From contig NVTJ01000030.1 in NCBI GenBank assembly GCA_002401545.1, positions 1,004 to 22,423 of the forward strand: a DNA stretch of 21,420 nucleotides. The letters run 5' to 3'. The notes below the pieces were generated by a model that was not told the origin of the DNA, did not search any database, and worked only from the letters and a program-made list of their open reading frames with translations. Position numbers and translations under genes: made by a program. Source of the DNA: Alphaproteobacteria bacterium. Its GTDB lineage: Bacteria > Pseudomonadota > Alphaproteobacteria > Sphingomonadales > Emcibacteraceae. Positions 6,830 to 15,082 of the stretch are shown here, piece by piece (within the stretch, counting starts at the first letter, position 1; each line of letters begins with the position of its first letter).

Positions 6830-7795
6830 TTAATAAAACTTGCCTTGAATGCGGGCGGCAGCCCCCACAAGAGCAAGATGTTTTTCCATAATCTGCAGGG
6901 TCGGAATATCCTTCACATAAGTCAGCCGTCCCTTGTTTTCAAACCGTTCGCGGAACCGGCTGCCAAGAAAGAATTCCTGAATCTTTGGCAGGATGCCGCC
7001 CGCCAGATACACCCCGCCGGTGGCATTGAATGTCACCGCCATATCCCCGGCGAATGTGCCAAGAATGCTGCAGAATATATCAACAACCTGCCCGCAATGG
7101 CCAGTGGGGTTTTCGAGGGCGCGTCTGGTAATTTCCGAGGGGCTGAGCGTTTCCACTTCCGCACCGCGCAGGGTGGCCAGTGCCTGATGCAGGGTTGTGA
7201 ATCCCTGACCGGAGATCACCCGTTCCACCGAAACCCGTGGATATTTATATTTAACAGTTCTGAGTATCTGACGTTCCAGATCATCGGCGGGCGCAAAGCC
7301 CACATGACCACCCTCACTGGTCAGGACTTTCCAGCCCTCACCTATGGGAGTGATGGCCGCAACTCCAATGCCCGTGCCGGGGCCAATCACGATCTTTGTG
7401 CCGTCCCCCTGTATTTCACCGGATCCAATTTTCAGCAGGCCACCGCCCTCAAGAAACGGCAGGGCACAGGCATTGGCCTCAAAATCATTAAGCACCGATA
7501 CCTGTTCCATGCCCAGCTCCCCGGCCAGAGAGGACCGCCGGAAAGCCCAGGGGCAATTGGTCATCTTGACCCGGTCCCCCACTACCGGCCCGGCCACGGC
7601 AATGGCGGCAATGGCCGGGCGCGGGCCGGACGTCTGCCTAAGATAAGCCAGGGCCGCAGACTGCAGGCTGTCATAATCGCCGGTGGATAAAATTTTAATT
7701 TGCTCAAGGATGATTCTGTTATCACTGCGGGCGATGGCAAAGCGGGCGTTGGTACCGCCAATGTCCGCCACCAGTATGGGTGTATCAGCGTTCAT
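6830..7795 (-). CDS. glk: glucokinase
   Basis: Phosphorylates glucose with ATP to give glucose-6-phosphate, feeding the first gene of the same operon (zwf). The 321 residues match the bacterial Glk (PF02685) family rather than ROK kinases: the phosphate-1 loop VADIGGTNARFA (9-20), sugar-binding NCPWAF (80-85) and LNDFEANACALP with the catalytic-base Asp104, the ATP-binding GPGTGIGVA (138-146) and SEGGHVGFAP (160-169), and later ISGQGF. The ATG overlaps the edd stop by four bases (ATGA), so translation is probably coupled. It is the last gene of zwf-pgl-edd-glk and converges with the bdhA side; no intrinsic terminator is visible in the 12-base gap. Confidence 0.95.
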   Translation of the reverse strand: MNADTPILVADIGGTNARFAIARSDNRIILEQIKILSTGDYDSLQSAALAYLRQTSGPRPAIAAIAVAGPVVGDRVKMTNCPWAFRRSSLAGELGMEQVSVLNDFEANACALPFLEGGGLLKIGSGEIQGDGTKIVIGPGTGIGVAAITPIGEGWKVLTSEGGHVGFAPADDLERQILRTVKYKYPRVSVERVISGQGFTTLHQALATLRGAEVETLSPSEITRRALENPTGHCGQVVDIFCSILGTFAGDMAVTFNATGGVYLAGGILPKIQEFFLGSRFRERFENKGRLTYVKDIPTLQIMEKHLALVGAAARIQGKFY

Positions 7796-9594
7796 GGTTC
7801 ATGACCCCAGTCAAAAATTCCCGCCCCGGTTTCGGCAGAACCCACGACTCGCCGGAAAGCGCCAAATAATTCCCGGCCCATACCACTGTGACCTGAGGTC
7901 AGGTCTGCTTTGGCCGGGGTCCGACCCTGCAATTCATCCGCCGGCACATGAAGGCGCAAAACACCGGACATGGCATCCAGCTCAATCATATCGCCGTCCT
8001 GAATAAGTCCAATGGGCCCACCCTCCAGAGCTTCCGGCGTCAGGTGAATGGCGGCGGGAACCTTGCCCGATGCCCCCGACATGCGGCCATCGGTGATCAG
8101 GGCCACTTTATAGCCCTTGTCCTGCAACACGCCCAGCGATGGGGTCAGCTTATGCAATTCCGGCATACCGTTGGCCTTTGGGCCCTGAAAGCGGACAACC
8201 GCCACAAAGTCTTTTTCCAATTCGCCTTTTTCATAAGCCGCCAGCATCTCGTCCTGAGCATGGAACACAATGGCCGGGGCGATGATTTTCCGGTGCCGGT
8301 CCAACACCGCCGATGTTTTGATCACCCCCCGGCCCAGATTACCTTTCAACAGTTTCATGCCCCCGTCCGGGCTGAAAGGTGCCGATACCGGGCGCAGGAT
8401 ATGCTTGTCATGGCTCTCCCCTGAGCCATCTTGCCAGACGATCCGGCCTTCTTCCAGAAACGCGTCTTTGGTATAGGCCAGAAGCCCCGGTCCCATGACC
8501 GTCATCACATCATCATGGAGAAGTCCTGCGTCTTTAAGTTCTTTCATCAGGTACGCCATGCCGCCGGCGGCCTGAAAATGATTAATATCAGCCAGACCAT
8601 TGGGATAAATCCGGGTGAGCAACGGCACCACATCCGACAGATCCGCCAGATCCTGCCAGTTAAGCTGTACCCCCGCCGCATGGCCAATGGCCATCAGATG
8701 CAGGGTATGATTGGTGGAGCCACCGGTGGCCAGCAACCCGACCATGCCGTTAACCAGAGCCTTTTCATCAATGATCTCCCCCAATGCCGGAGCCTCCCTC
8801 ATCTGTGCCACCGCAGCGCGGGTCATGGCGTCGCGCATCTCGGTACCGGGATTGATAAAACTGCTGCCCGGCAGGTGAAGGCCCATGATTTCCATGAGCA
8901 TCTGGTTTGAATTGGCCGTGCCGTAGAAAGTACAGGTACCGGGGCTGTGATAGGACTGGCTTTCAGCTTTCAGCAGTTCCTCCCGCGCGATCTTTCCCTC
9001 GGCATAAAGTTGACGAATACGGGCTTTTTCCCCGTTGGGAAGACCGGACGTCATGGGACCGGCGGGGACAAAAATGCCCGGCAGATGACCAAAAGACAAG
9101 GCCCCGAGCAACAGGCCCGGTACGATCTTGTCACAAACCCCCAGATAAAAAACCCCGTCAAACATATCATGACTGAGCGCGATGGCGGTTGCCATGGCAA
9201 TCACATCCCGGCTGAACAGGCTCAGTTCCATGCCCGCGCGGCCCTGCGTCACCCCGTCACACATGGCCGGAACACCACCGGCAAACTGAACGATAGCCCC
9301 CTGTTTCCGGGCCTCTTGCCTGATAATATCGGGGAAATGCTGAAACGGCTGATGGGCCGACAGCATGTCATTATAGGATGATACAATGGCATAATTGGCC
9401 TTGACATCTGCGCTTAAGTCCTGTTTGTCCGCTGTGCCGCAGGCGGCAAAGGCGTGGGCCAGATTACCACAGGCCAATGCCCCCCGGTGACGGCCCTGAA
9501 TCCGCATGCCGTTGATTTTATCCAGATAGGCCCGGCGACTGCCCCGGCTGCGCAGAATGATCCGGTCTGTAATATTTTTAACGATAGGATTCAT
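7792..9594 (-). CDS. edd: 6-phosphogluconate dehydratase
   Basis: Entner-Doudoroff enzyme that dehydrates 6-phosphogluconate to 2-keto-3-deoxy-6-phosphogluconate (KDPG). The 600-residue length is typical of Edd in the IlvD/Edd family. Candidate ligands of the iron-sulfur cluster are in place: Cys112 in GGVPAMCDGVTQG, Cys154 in YLGVCDKIVPG and Cys221 in SPGTCTFYGTANSNQ. FVPAGPMTSGLPN, LLATGGSTNHTLH and LITDGRMSGASGKVPAAIH are also diagnostic. Edd is preferred to dihydroxy-acid dehydratase because of the GPMTSG/FYGTANSN pattern and its operon partners. It lies 10 bases after pgl and overlaps glk by four bases. The next pathway enzyme, KDPG aldolase (eda), is not in this window. Confidence 0.96.
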   Translation of the reverse strand: MNPIVKNITDRIILRSRGSRRAYLDKINGMRIQGRHRGALACGNLAHAFAACGTADKQDLSADVKANYAIVSSYNDMLSAHQPFQHFPDIIRQEARKQGAIVQFAGGVPAMCDGVTQGRAGMELSLFSRDVIAMATAIALSHDMFDGVFYLGVCDKIVPGLLLGALSFGHLPGIFVPAGPMTSGLPNGEKARIRQLYAEGKIAREELLKAESQSYHSPGTCTFYGTANSNQMLMEIMGLHLPGSSFINPGTEMRDAMTRAAVAQMREAPALGEIIDEKALVNGMVGLLATGGSTNHTLHLMAIGHAAGVQLNWQDLADLSDVVPLLTRIYPNGLADINHFQAAGGMAYLMKELKDAGLLHDDVMTVMGPGLLAYTKDAFLEEGRIVWQDGSGESHDKHILRPVSAPFSPDGGMKLLKGNLGRGVIKTSAVLDRHRKIIAPAIVFHAQDEMLAAYEKGELEKDFVAVVRFQGPKANGMPELHKLTPSLGVLQDKGYKVALITDGRMSGASGKVPAAIHLTPEALEGGPIGLIQDGDMIELDAMSGVLRLHVPADELQGRTPAKADLTSGHSGMGRELFGAFRRVVGSAETGAGIFDWGHEP

Positions 9595-9604
9595 TTTCTG
9601 TTCC

Positions 9605-10303
9605 TCAGGGCGTCCAATAGACAGAAACCGGGGTTTGTGTCTGATGCAAAAGATAACTTACCGGCTGCTCTGCGGATTTTTTGGACCGGGCCTGCTCATA
9701 AACCTGCCATTTCTCCTCACCAAAGATCAGCAGCTTGATTTCATGGGACCCGAGCAGGGCATTCAACGTCATGGTCATACGCGGGGTTTCATTTTCCCCT
9801 CTCCTGATGGGGTGGCAAAGCATCTTGTTCCCCTCACTCAACGCCGCCGCAGTATCCGCTGAATCCGGGAACAGGGACGCCGTATGGCCATCAAGTCCCA
9901 TGCCCAGCAACGTAATATCAAAGGGCCGGGGCAAGGCCTGAAGCCTCTGATCAGAGGCTTTCTGCCCGGCGGCAATATCTTCACCCGCCACCTTCAGGCC
10001 GATAAAATTGGCTCCTGCCGCCCTATGGGTCAAAAGTGTCTCCCGCACCAGCTTTTCATTGCTGTCGGCATGATCCGGGGCGACCCATCTCTCATCACTC
10101 AGGCCAAACCAGACATTGGCCCAATCCAGAGTCTGTTGTGACATCATTTCATACAGCGCCCCCGGGGATGTGCCGCCGGATAACAGCATGGAGGCTCGGG
10201 CGTTGTTTTTCAGAGACAATGACAGCGTTGCCATGATATCCCGCAACAGTTGCCCGAACAGGTCATCCCGGCTGTCAAATTTATATTCTTTAATCTGATT
10301 CAT
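9605..10303 (-). CDS. pgl: 6-phosphogluconolactonase
   Basis: Hydrolyses 6-phosphogluconolactone, the product of Zwf, to 6-phosphogluconate for Edd. The 232-residue product is of the SugarP-isomerase-like (DevB/Pgl) type, not the YbhE beta-propeller type: SGGTSPGALY (42-51), FGLSDERWVAPDHADSN (66-82) and GMGLDGHTASLFP (134-146) are the standard active-site blocks. The ATG lies 3 bases after the zwf stop, with its ribosome site (GAGGA) inside the final zwf codons, so the two are translationally linked. It is the second gene of the operon and precedes edd by 10 bases. Confidence 0.95.
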   Translation of the reverse strand: MNQIKEYKFDSRDDLFGQLLRDIMATLSLSLKNNARASMLLSGGTSPGALYEMMSQQTLDWANVWFGLSDERWVAPDHADSNEKLVRETLLTHRAAGANFIGLKVAGEDIAAGQKASDQRLQALPRPFDITLLGMGLDGHTASLFPDSADTAAALSEGNKMLCHPIRRGENETPRMTMTLNALLGSHEIKLLIFGEEKWQVYEQARSKKSAEQPVSYLLHQTQTPVSVYWTP

Positions 10304-10306
10304 ATC

Positions 10307-11683
10307 TTAATCCTCGTACCATTTGTGGCCGGAGGCGGCCAACAGCCCGTCACTGGCATCCGGCCCCATTGACCCGGCAGGATAGCTGTGCATTTCAAGG
10401 TCGGCCCAGGCCTTTCGGATACCGTCAATCCATTCCCATGAAGCAATGATCTCGTCATGACGGACAAAATAGGACTGATTGCCCTGCATCACATCACCCA
10501 GAAGCTTTTCATAGGCATCGGGGATGCGCCCGCTATGGGCAGAATCCTGAAGCAGAACATCATCAATATGGATGGTCATGTCCGGCTGGATATTAAGGAT
10601 AACCCGATTTATCTCCGCATTCCTGAAATTGACGATAATCCGGGCAAAGCGTCCGGACAGTCTTTTGCCGGTCCGCAGATAAAAAGGCACCCCCCGCCAA
10701 CGGTCATTGTCGACACAGACCCTGACGGCGATGAAGGTTTCCCCCGTGCCGGCGATGTCCTTGTCCCTGATTTCCTGGCCCCTGATTTCCTGCATGTAGC
10801 CGGGTACAGGTCGTCCCATGGCCTCTCCCGGTCCATATTGCGCCCGCACCACATGGTCGGCCAGAGTTAGCGCCGTCACCGGACGGAGTGCCCTGACGAC
10901 AGCCACCTTGCGGTCACGAACATCGTTGGCCGTCAGTTTTTCCGGGGCGTCCATCGCGATGAAGCATAATATCTGCATCAGGTGATTCTGGATCATGTCG
11001 CGCAATATTCCGGCCCGGTCAAGAAAGGCTGCCCGGCCTTCCACCCCAACTGTTTCCGCCACCGTAATCTGGATATTGTCAATATGCTCCCGGTTCCATA
11101 AAGACTCGACCCTGCCATCCTCAAAGCGAAAGGCCAGTATATTCTGCACCGCTTCCTTGCCCAGATAATGATCAATGCGGTATATCTGTTCCTCCCGGAA
11201 GCTGGCAGACAGGATTTTATTAACCGCCTCCGCACTCTGCGCATCTTCCCCCAGCGGCTTTTCCACCACCAGACGGCTGCTGTCCGGGGCAAGCCCCTGA
11301 CGGTCAAGCTGTTCGCACACTGTGCCAAACAGGGTCGGCGGCACCGCCATATAATAAATAATCCCGCACCGCCCCACGGGTCCGAGATAATCCTTGAGCG
11401 CGCCCCATGATTGGTCGTCAGAAATATCAAGATCCCGGTAATCCAGAAGTTCACAAAAAGCCTGTGCCACAGTTTTTACATAGTCATCACCAAGGTACAG
11501 CGCGAGTTTTTCCAATATCAGAGCCCTGAAATCATCCCGGCTGATCCTGGCACGGGACAGGCCAACGACCCGGCTGCCTTTGGCGAGCTTTCCCTGACTG
11601 TACAGAAAATACAACGCAGGCATTAATTTCCGCAACGACAGGTCGCCCGACCCGCCAAAAATAACAATATCTAGTGCCTTCAT
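10307..11683 (-). CDS. zwf: glucose-6-phosphate dehydrogenase
   Basis: Oxidises glucose-6-phosphate to 6-phosphogluconolactone with NAD(P)+, the entry into the oxidative branch and the Entner-Doudoroff route. The 458 residues are somewhat short for Zwf (usually about 490). The cofactor loop reads FGGSGDLSLRKLMPALY (9-25); the substrate signature RIDHYLGKE is at 169-177, EKPLGED at 141-147, and NHLMQ with the catalytic-base candidate His234 follows. The C-terminus PAGSMGPDASDGLL is typical. The Gly-Gly-Ser version of the usual Gly-Ala-Ser loop is a mild variation. It is the first gene of zwf-pgl-edd-glk; an 18-bp palindrome 81 bases upstream, next to the divergent LacI-type gene, is the likely control point. 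Confidence 0.96.
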   Translation of the reverse strand: MKALDIVIFGGSGDLSLRKLMPALYFLYSQGKLAKGSRVVGLSRARISRDDFRALILEKLALYLGDDYVKTVAQAFCELLDYRDLDISDDQSWGALKDYLGPVGRCGIIYYMAVPPTLFGTVCEQLDRQGLAPDSSRLVVEKPLGEDAQSAEAVNKILSASFREEQIYRIDHYLGKEAVQNILAFRFEDGRVESLWNREHIDNIQITVAETVGVEGRAAFLDRAGILRDMIQNHLMQILCFIAMDAPEKLTANDVRDRKVAVVRALRPVTALTLADHVVRAQYGPGEAMGRPVPGYMQEIRGQEIRDKDIAGTGETFIAVRVCVDNDRWRGVPFYLRTGKRLSGRFARIIVNFRNAEINRVILNIQPDMTIHIDDVLLQDSAHSGRIPDAYEKLLGDVMQGNQSYFVRHDEIIASWEWIDGIRKAWADLEMHSYPAGSMGPDASDGLLAASGHKWYED

Positions 11684-11737
11684 GGCTGCCAGCCTTCACT
11701 TGTCCTCAAGAATTAAACCCGGATACACGCATTATGC

Positions 11738-11767
11738 TTGATTTCATAACGGCCTTCCTGATATAAT
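11738..11767 (+). promoter_or_regulatory. promoter of the LacI-type regulator gene
   Basis: TTGATT (11738-11743), an 18-base spacer, then a perfect TATAAT (11762-11767). The -10 box overlaps the palindrome that begins at 11765, so the regulator probably represses itself. Transcription would start near 11774, downstream of the ATG at 11766; that ATG therefore cannot be the regulator's start codon. Confidence 0.6.
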
Positions 11768-11782
11768 GTTAGCGTTAACATT
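11765..11782. promoter_or_regulatory. LacI-type operator AATGTTAGCGTTAACATT
   Basis: An 18-bp palindrome with one mismatched pair and a central CG, the usual form of a LacI-family operator, in which the hinge-helix leucine intercalates at the central CG step. It lies between zwf and the divergent regulator gene. I infer that the regulator at 11832 binds here and controls both directions. No zwf promoter is clear enough to call. Confidence 0.7.
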
Positions 11783-11831
11783 CTTACGAATACTTGTCAA
11801 TATTATACTTTTGCCGAGGCCATGGATAAAA

Positions 11832-12848
11832 ATGAAAAAAGATAATATTACCATTCAGGACGTTGCCCGGCACGCCGGCGTATCCATGATGACCGTTTCC
11901 CGGGTCATGGGTAAAAAAACCAATGTCAAAGAAACCACCCGGCGTAAAATTCTAGCGGCTATTGAGCAATTACAGTATCAGCCCAATGTGGCCGCACGCA
12001 GCCTTGCCGGGTCAAGAAGCTATTTTCTCGGCCTTGTTTATGACAATCCCAACGAGGCTTATCTCAGTCAAATTCTCATGGGTGCCCTGCATAAATGCAC
12101 CGACAGGGGATATAATCTGGTCATCAGTTCTTTTGAGCGTGCCGCAGACGGCAGCTACAAAATTGATGATGCCCTGATTAACCGCGCAAAGCTGGATGGC
12201 GTGATCATCCCGCCGCCGCTTTGCGATTCGCCGGAAATACTGCGCCGCCTGACAGATGCCGATATTCCCATGGTGCGCATTGCCCCGCAAACCCTGCCGG
12301 ACTATTCAGCTTTCGTCCGTATGGATGATCGCCGGGCGGCCCATGAGATTACCGAATTTCTGATTAATCTTGGCCATCGAAAAATCGGATTTATCACCGG
12401 ACATCCCGACCATGGTGCCAGCAAATTACGTTATGAAGGCATGAAAAAAGCACTGGAAGACAAGGGTATTCCCCTGCGGCAGGACTATATTCAACAGGGC
12501 TATTTCTCCTATAAATCAGGGGCCGACTGCACGGAGAACTTGCTTGAACTGGAAGATCCGCCCACGGCTATATTTGCCAGCAGCGATGATATGGCGGCGG
12601 GAGCAATCTCTACTGTCCACAGGCATGGCCTGTCGGTGCCGGATGACATCTCGGTGGTGGGCTTTGATGATGTGCCCCTGGCCTCGGCCATCTGGCCGGG
12701 CCTGACCACGATCCGCCAGCCCATTATGGCCATGGCTGAAAGAGCAGCAGAATTCCTGATGTATCCTGATCCTGAAAAAGAAAAAGACAATATTCTGGAT
12801 TATAAACTGATCATCCGGGAATCGGCGGCTCCGCCCCACACATCATAA
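11832..12848 (+). CDS. LacI-family transcriptional regulator, probable regulator of the Entner-Doudoroff operon
   Basis: The 338-residue product has an N-terminal LacI helix-turn-helix (residues 5-26: ITIQDVARHAGVSMMTVSRV), the hinge helix QPNVAARSLAG (50-60), and a periplasmic-binding-protein-like effector domain (FLGLVYDN onward, with FASSDDMAAGAI and DISVVGFDDVPLAS). The start at 11832 is chosen over an in-frame ATG at 11766 because that ATG lies inside the operator and upstream of the predicted transcript start, and because LacI proteins normally begin a few residues before the helix-turn-helix. GAGG is 12 bases upstream, rather far. The effector is unknown; a sugar phosphate or gluconate derivative is plausible from the divergent zwf-pgl-edd-glk operon. 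It converges with thrC, leaving 16 bases between. Confidence 0.9.
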   Translation: MKKDNITIQDVARHAGVSMMTVSRVMGKKTNVKETTRRKILAAIEQLQYQPNVAARSLAGSRSYFLGLVYDNPNEAYLSQILMGALHKCTDRGYNLVISSFERAADGSYKIDDALINRAKLDGVIIPPPLCDSPEILRRLTDADIPMVRIAPQTLPDYSAFVRMDDRRAAHEITEFLINLGHRKIGFITGHPDHGASKLRYEGMKKALEDKGIPLRQDYIQQGYFSYKSGADCTENLLELEDPPTAIFASSDDMAAGAISTVHRHGLSVPDDISVVGFDDVPLASAIWPGLTTIRQPIMAMAERAAEFLMYPDPEKEKDNILDYKLIIRESAAPPHTS

Positions 12849-12864
12849 ATGTCTTCACATGCTG

Positions 12865-14124
12865 TTATTTAAAAAGCCCATAGTCTATGGGCTGATGACA
12901 ATCAATATGGTGATCACTCTCGGGCATGGGATATTTAAGTCCGGTCGCACAGTTAAACAGCAACACGCTCTCGTCACTGCGCACCTGACCCGTTTCAAGT
13001 GCCTTCTGCCAGGCGGCAAATGTGGCCGCCCCTTCCGGGCACATAAGAAACCCGTCCTTGCGCGCCACCTCGTCCCGTGCCTGAAAAATATGATCATCAC
13101 TGACCGCTATGGCAAAACCCCCACTTTCCCGGACGGCCCGCAGGATCAGAAAGTCACCGACCGCCGCCGGAACCCGTATCCCCCAGGCGGCGGTATGGGC
13201 ATTCTGCCACAGGGGAGCATGTTCGACACCATCCTCCCATGCCTTGACAATGGGCGCACAGCCCGTTGACTGCACCGCCACCATGCGCGGGCGTTTTGAG
13301 CCGATCCAGCCGACCGCCTCCAGCTCTGCGAAGGCCTTCCACATACCAATCAGGCCGGTACCGCCCCCGGTGGGATAAAAGATCACATCGGGCAAATCCC
13401 AGCCATATTGTTCCGCAAGCTCCAGCCCCATGGTTTTCTTGCCTTCAATGCGGTAGGGTTCTTTCAGGGTGGAAATATCGGTCCAGCCAACAGGTTCCTT
13501 CCCCTCAAGCACGATCTTGCCGCAATCATTAATCAGGCCGTTGACTTTATAGACACGTGCCCCCTGTAATTCAATTTCCCGCACATTGATTTCCGGTGTG
13601 TCATCAGGGCAGAAAACCGTTGTTTTCAACCCAGCGTAACTGGCATAGGCGGCCAATGCCGCCCCGGCATTGCCGTTAGTAGGCATGGCCAGATGGGTTT
13701 GCCCCAACTCTTTTGCCATGGCCACCGCAAGAGCCAGCCCACGGGCTTTAAAAGACCCGGTGGGTAAGCGGCCCTCATCCTTGACAATGACCTGCACCCC
13801 CTTTGGTACGGAATTTTTCAGGGGGATGAGCGGGGTCATGACCTCGCCCAGACTGATCATATTCTCAGGATGCTGAAGCGGCAGGAATTCCCGGTATTTC
13901 CAGAATCCCCCTGTCCGCTTTTCCATATCCTCCCGGGTTACCGCCTGTGCTATTTTTTCCAGATCATACCGCACCAGCAAAGGCTTGCCGGATCTGGACA
14001 GGCCGTGGGGCAGACCCTTCTCATAAATTTCACCGGTCATGGAACATTGCAGGTGGGTGACAAATGAGGAAGATTGCCGATAAAGCCCGCGCACGTCCTC
14101 CGGTTCAATATTCAGAAAGGCCAT
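12865..14124 (-). CDS. thrC: threonine synthase-like PLP enzyme
   Basis: Fold-type II PLP enzyme, expected to convert O-phosphohomoserine to threonine and phosphate. The 419 residues show SLGEVMTPL (91-99), the Schiff-base lysine Lys126 in PTGSFKARG, the ring-contact loop TNGNAGAALAAYA (149-161), and the phosphate-binding glycines PTGGGTG (251-257). DISTLKEPYRIEGKKTMG matches the threonine synthase set that I recall from other alphaproteobacteria. The N-terminus has FVTHLQCSMTGEIY, a remnant of the usual two-cysteine finger with only one cysteine, which may mark a distinct subgroup. Another amino-acid lyase or synthase of the same fold is possible. It follows the TorF-type gene by 21 bases without a clear ribosome site, and its own terminator is embedded in its 3' end. 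Confidence 0.85.
   Translation of the reverse strand: MAFLNIEPEDVRGLYRQSSSFVTHLQCSMTGEIYEKGLPHGLSRSGKPLLVRYDLEKIAQAVTREDMEKRTGGFWKYREFLPLQHPENMISLGEVMTPLIPLKNSVPKGVQVIVKDEGRLPTGSFKARGLALAVAMAKELGQTHLAMPTNGNAGAALAAYASYAGLKTTVFCPDDTPEINVREIELQGARVYKVNGLINDCGKIVLEGKEPVGWTDISTLKEPYRIEGKKTMGLELAEQYGWDLPDVIFYPTGGGTGLIGMWKAFAELEAVGWIGSKRPRMVAVQSTGCAPIVKAWEDGVEHAPLWQNAHTAAWGIRVPAAVGDFLILRAVRESGGFAIAVSDDHIFQARDEVARKDGFLMCPEGAATFAAWQKALETGQVRSDESVLLFNCATGLKYPMPESDHHIDCHQPIDYGLFK
12871..12893 (-). terminator. intrinsic terminator inside the end of thrC
   Basis: On the minus strand AGCCCATAGACTATGGGCT folds into an 8-bp stem with a 3-base loop and is followed directly by TTTTTAAAT. The hairpin is part of the last codons of thrC (Asp-Tyr-Gly-Leu-Phe-Lys-stop), so the gene ends within its own terminator. 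In the other direction no U-run follows, so it should not stop the LacI-type transcript. Confidence 0.75.
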
Positions 14125-14145
14125 AAATGATATATACCCGATTAA

Positions 14146-14844
14146 CTAAAAGCTGGCCCCGATGCTAAAGACAATTCTGGCATCGGCGTTATCGCCCGCG
14201 ACATTGGTATCAATATAGGATATACCGAAGTCCAGATCGGCGTAGCTTACCGAAGCTCCAATGATCCAGTCCCATTTTTTGTCACCAAAAGCACCATCTT
14301 CAAAACCCAGATGAAGATTGAGCGTTACAGGCGTATTGGGAACAATAACCGATCCATCGGTGAAAATATAGATATTATCCTCATTGCCCAGATTATCATT
14401 ACTGAAAGCATAATTTGCCCCGACAAAAGCGGAAATAAATCCAAGATCAATACCGGTAGAGCCATAAAGTTCCACATAATCGGTATTCGTTCCCCCGGGG
14501 TAATGATAGAGCATGACACCAATATCATAACTAATGCCATCCACTTCACCGGCATAACCGCCGTAAATATCAGTTTCCACAGTGGAGCCGTTAAAATCCG
14601 AAATATTTGTTGCCCATGTTCCCACATAAATACCGCTGTCATGGAACCAGTCAAATCCACCCTGAAGCGCAAAACCCTCGTCATTCAGGGATATACCGCG
14701 AAAACGGTAATCATTTAACATGGATACATTGGCACTGAACTCGCCACCCAGAAAGCTCTCATCCTCAGCCTGTACCGGAAGAACTGCTCCCGATGTTCCT
14801 GCCAAAAATAATGTTGTCAAAAATGTCCTTGTCCATATAGCCAC
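14146..14844 (-). CDS. TorF-family putative porin (outer-membrane beta-barrel)
   Basis: Secreted beta-barrel protein. Residues 1-26 form a signal peptide (basic start, hydrophobic TTLFLAGTSGAVLP, cleavage after VQA). The mature chain starts with EFSANVSMLNDYRFRGISL, the hallmark of the TorF / conserved hypothetical TIGR02001 family, and continues as alternating-hydrophobicity strands rich in Gly, Asp and Tyr, ending in Phe (VFSIGASF), as outer-membrane barrels do. The 232-residue length suits the family. The start is GTG (14844), well placed 6 bases after AAGGAG. The family's substrate is unknown; its members are sometimes near transport genes. It precedes thrC by 21 bases on the same strand and has its own upstream promoter. 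Confidence 0.88.
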   Translation of the reverse strand: MAIWTRTFLTTLFLAGTSGAVLPVQAEDESFLGGEFSANVSMLNDYRFRGISLNDEGFALQGGFDWFHDSGIYVGTWATNISDFNGSTVETDIYGGYAGEVDGISYDIGVMLYHYPGGTNTDYVELYGSTGIDLGFISAFVGANYAFSNDNLGNEDNIYIFTDGSVIVPNTPVTLNLHLGFEDGAFGDKKWDWIIGASVSYADLDFGISYIDTNVAGDNADARIVFSIGASF

Positions 14845-14889
14845 GTCTCTCTCCTTTTATAAATCGTCAGACAGATACCTCTCTGCCCG

Positions 14890-14917
14890 GATATAGACAC
14901 TTCAATAATCGTGCCAA
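14890..14917 (-). promoter_or_regulatory. candidate promoter of the TorF-type gene
   Basis: Minus-strand TTGGCA (14917-14912, 5 of 6) and TATATC (14895-14890, 4 of 6) separated by 16 bases, 45 bases before the GTG start. It probably serves the porin and thrC together. The remaining intergenic stretch up to 15082 shows no further gene or terminator that I can support. Confidence 0.45.
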
Positions 14918-15082
14918 TTTTTGGTTAATATATAATTACCCTCTTATGATGCCCGGAACCCGCCATCCTGAACCCTCTCAGAGCGAAACGAGATTCTAGT
15001 CAAACAATTTGGCAGGACTATGACATGATGTTTTATTTGGCAAGGAAATGCTGCGGCGCACAAATTTCAGGCAGAAAAAGCT

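Noticed and set aside
11766..11831. 22-residue N-terminal extension of the LacI-type regulator
   Set aside because: The ATG at 11766 lies inside the operator and upstream of the expected transcript start, and LacI proteins begin just before the helix-turn-helix.
14940..15082. Short plus-strand frames of 17-28 codons between the porin and M23 genes
   Set aside because: No convincing ribosome site, no recognisable features, and one runs antisense into the M23 gene.
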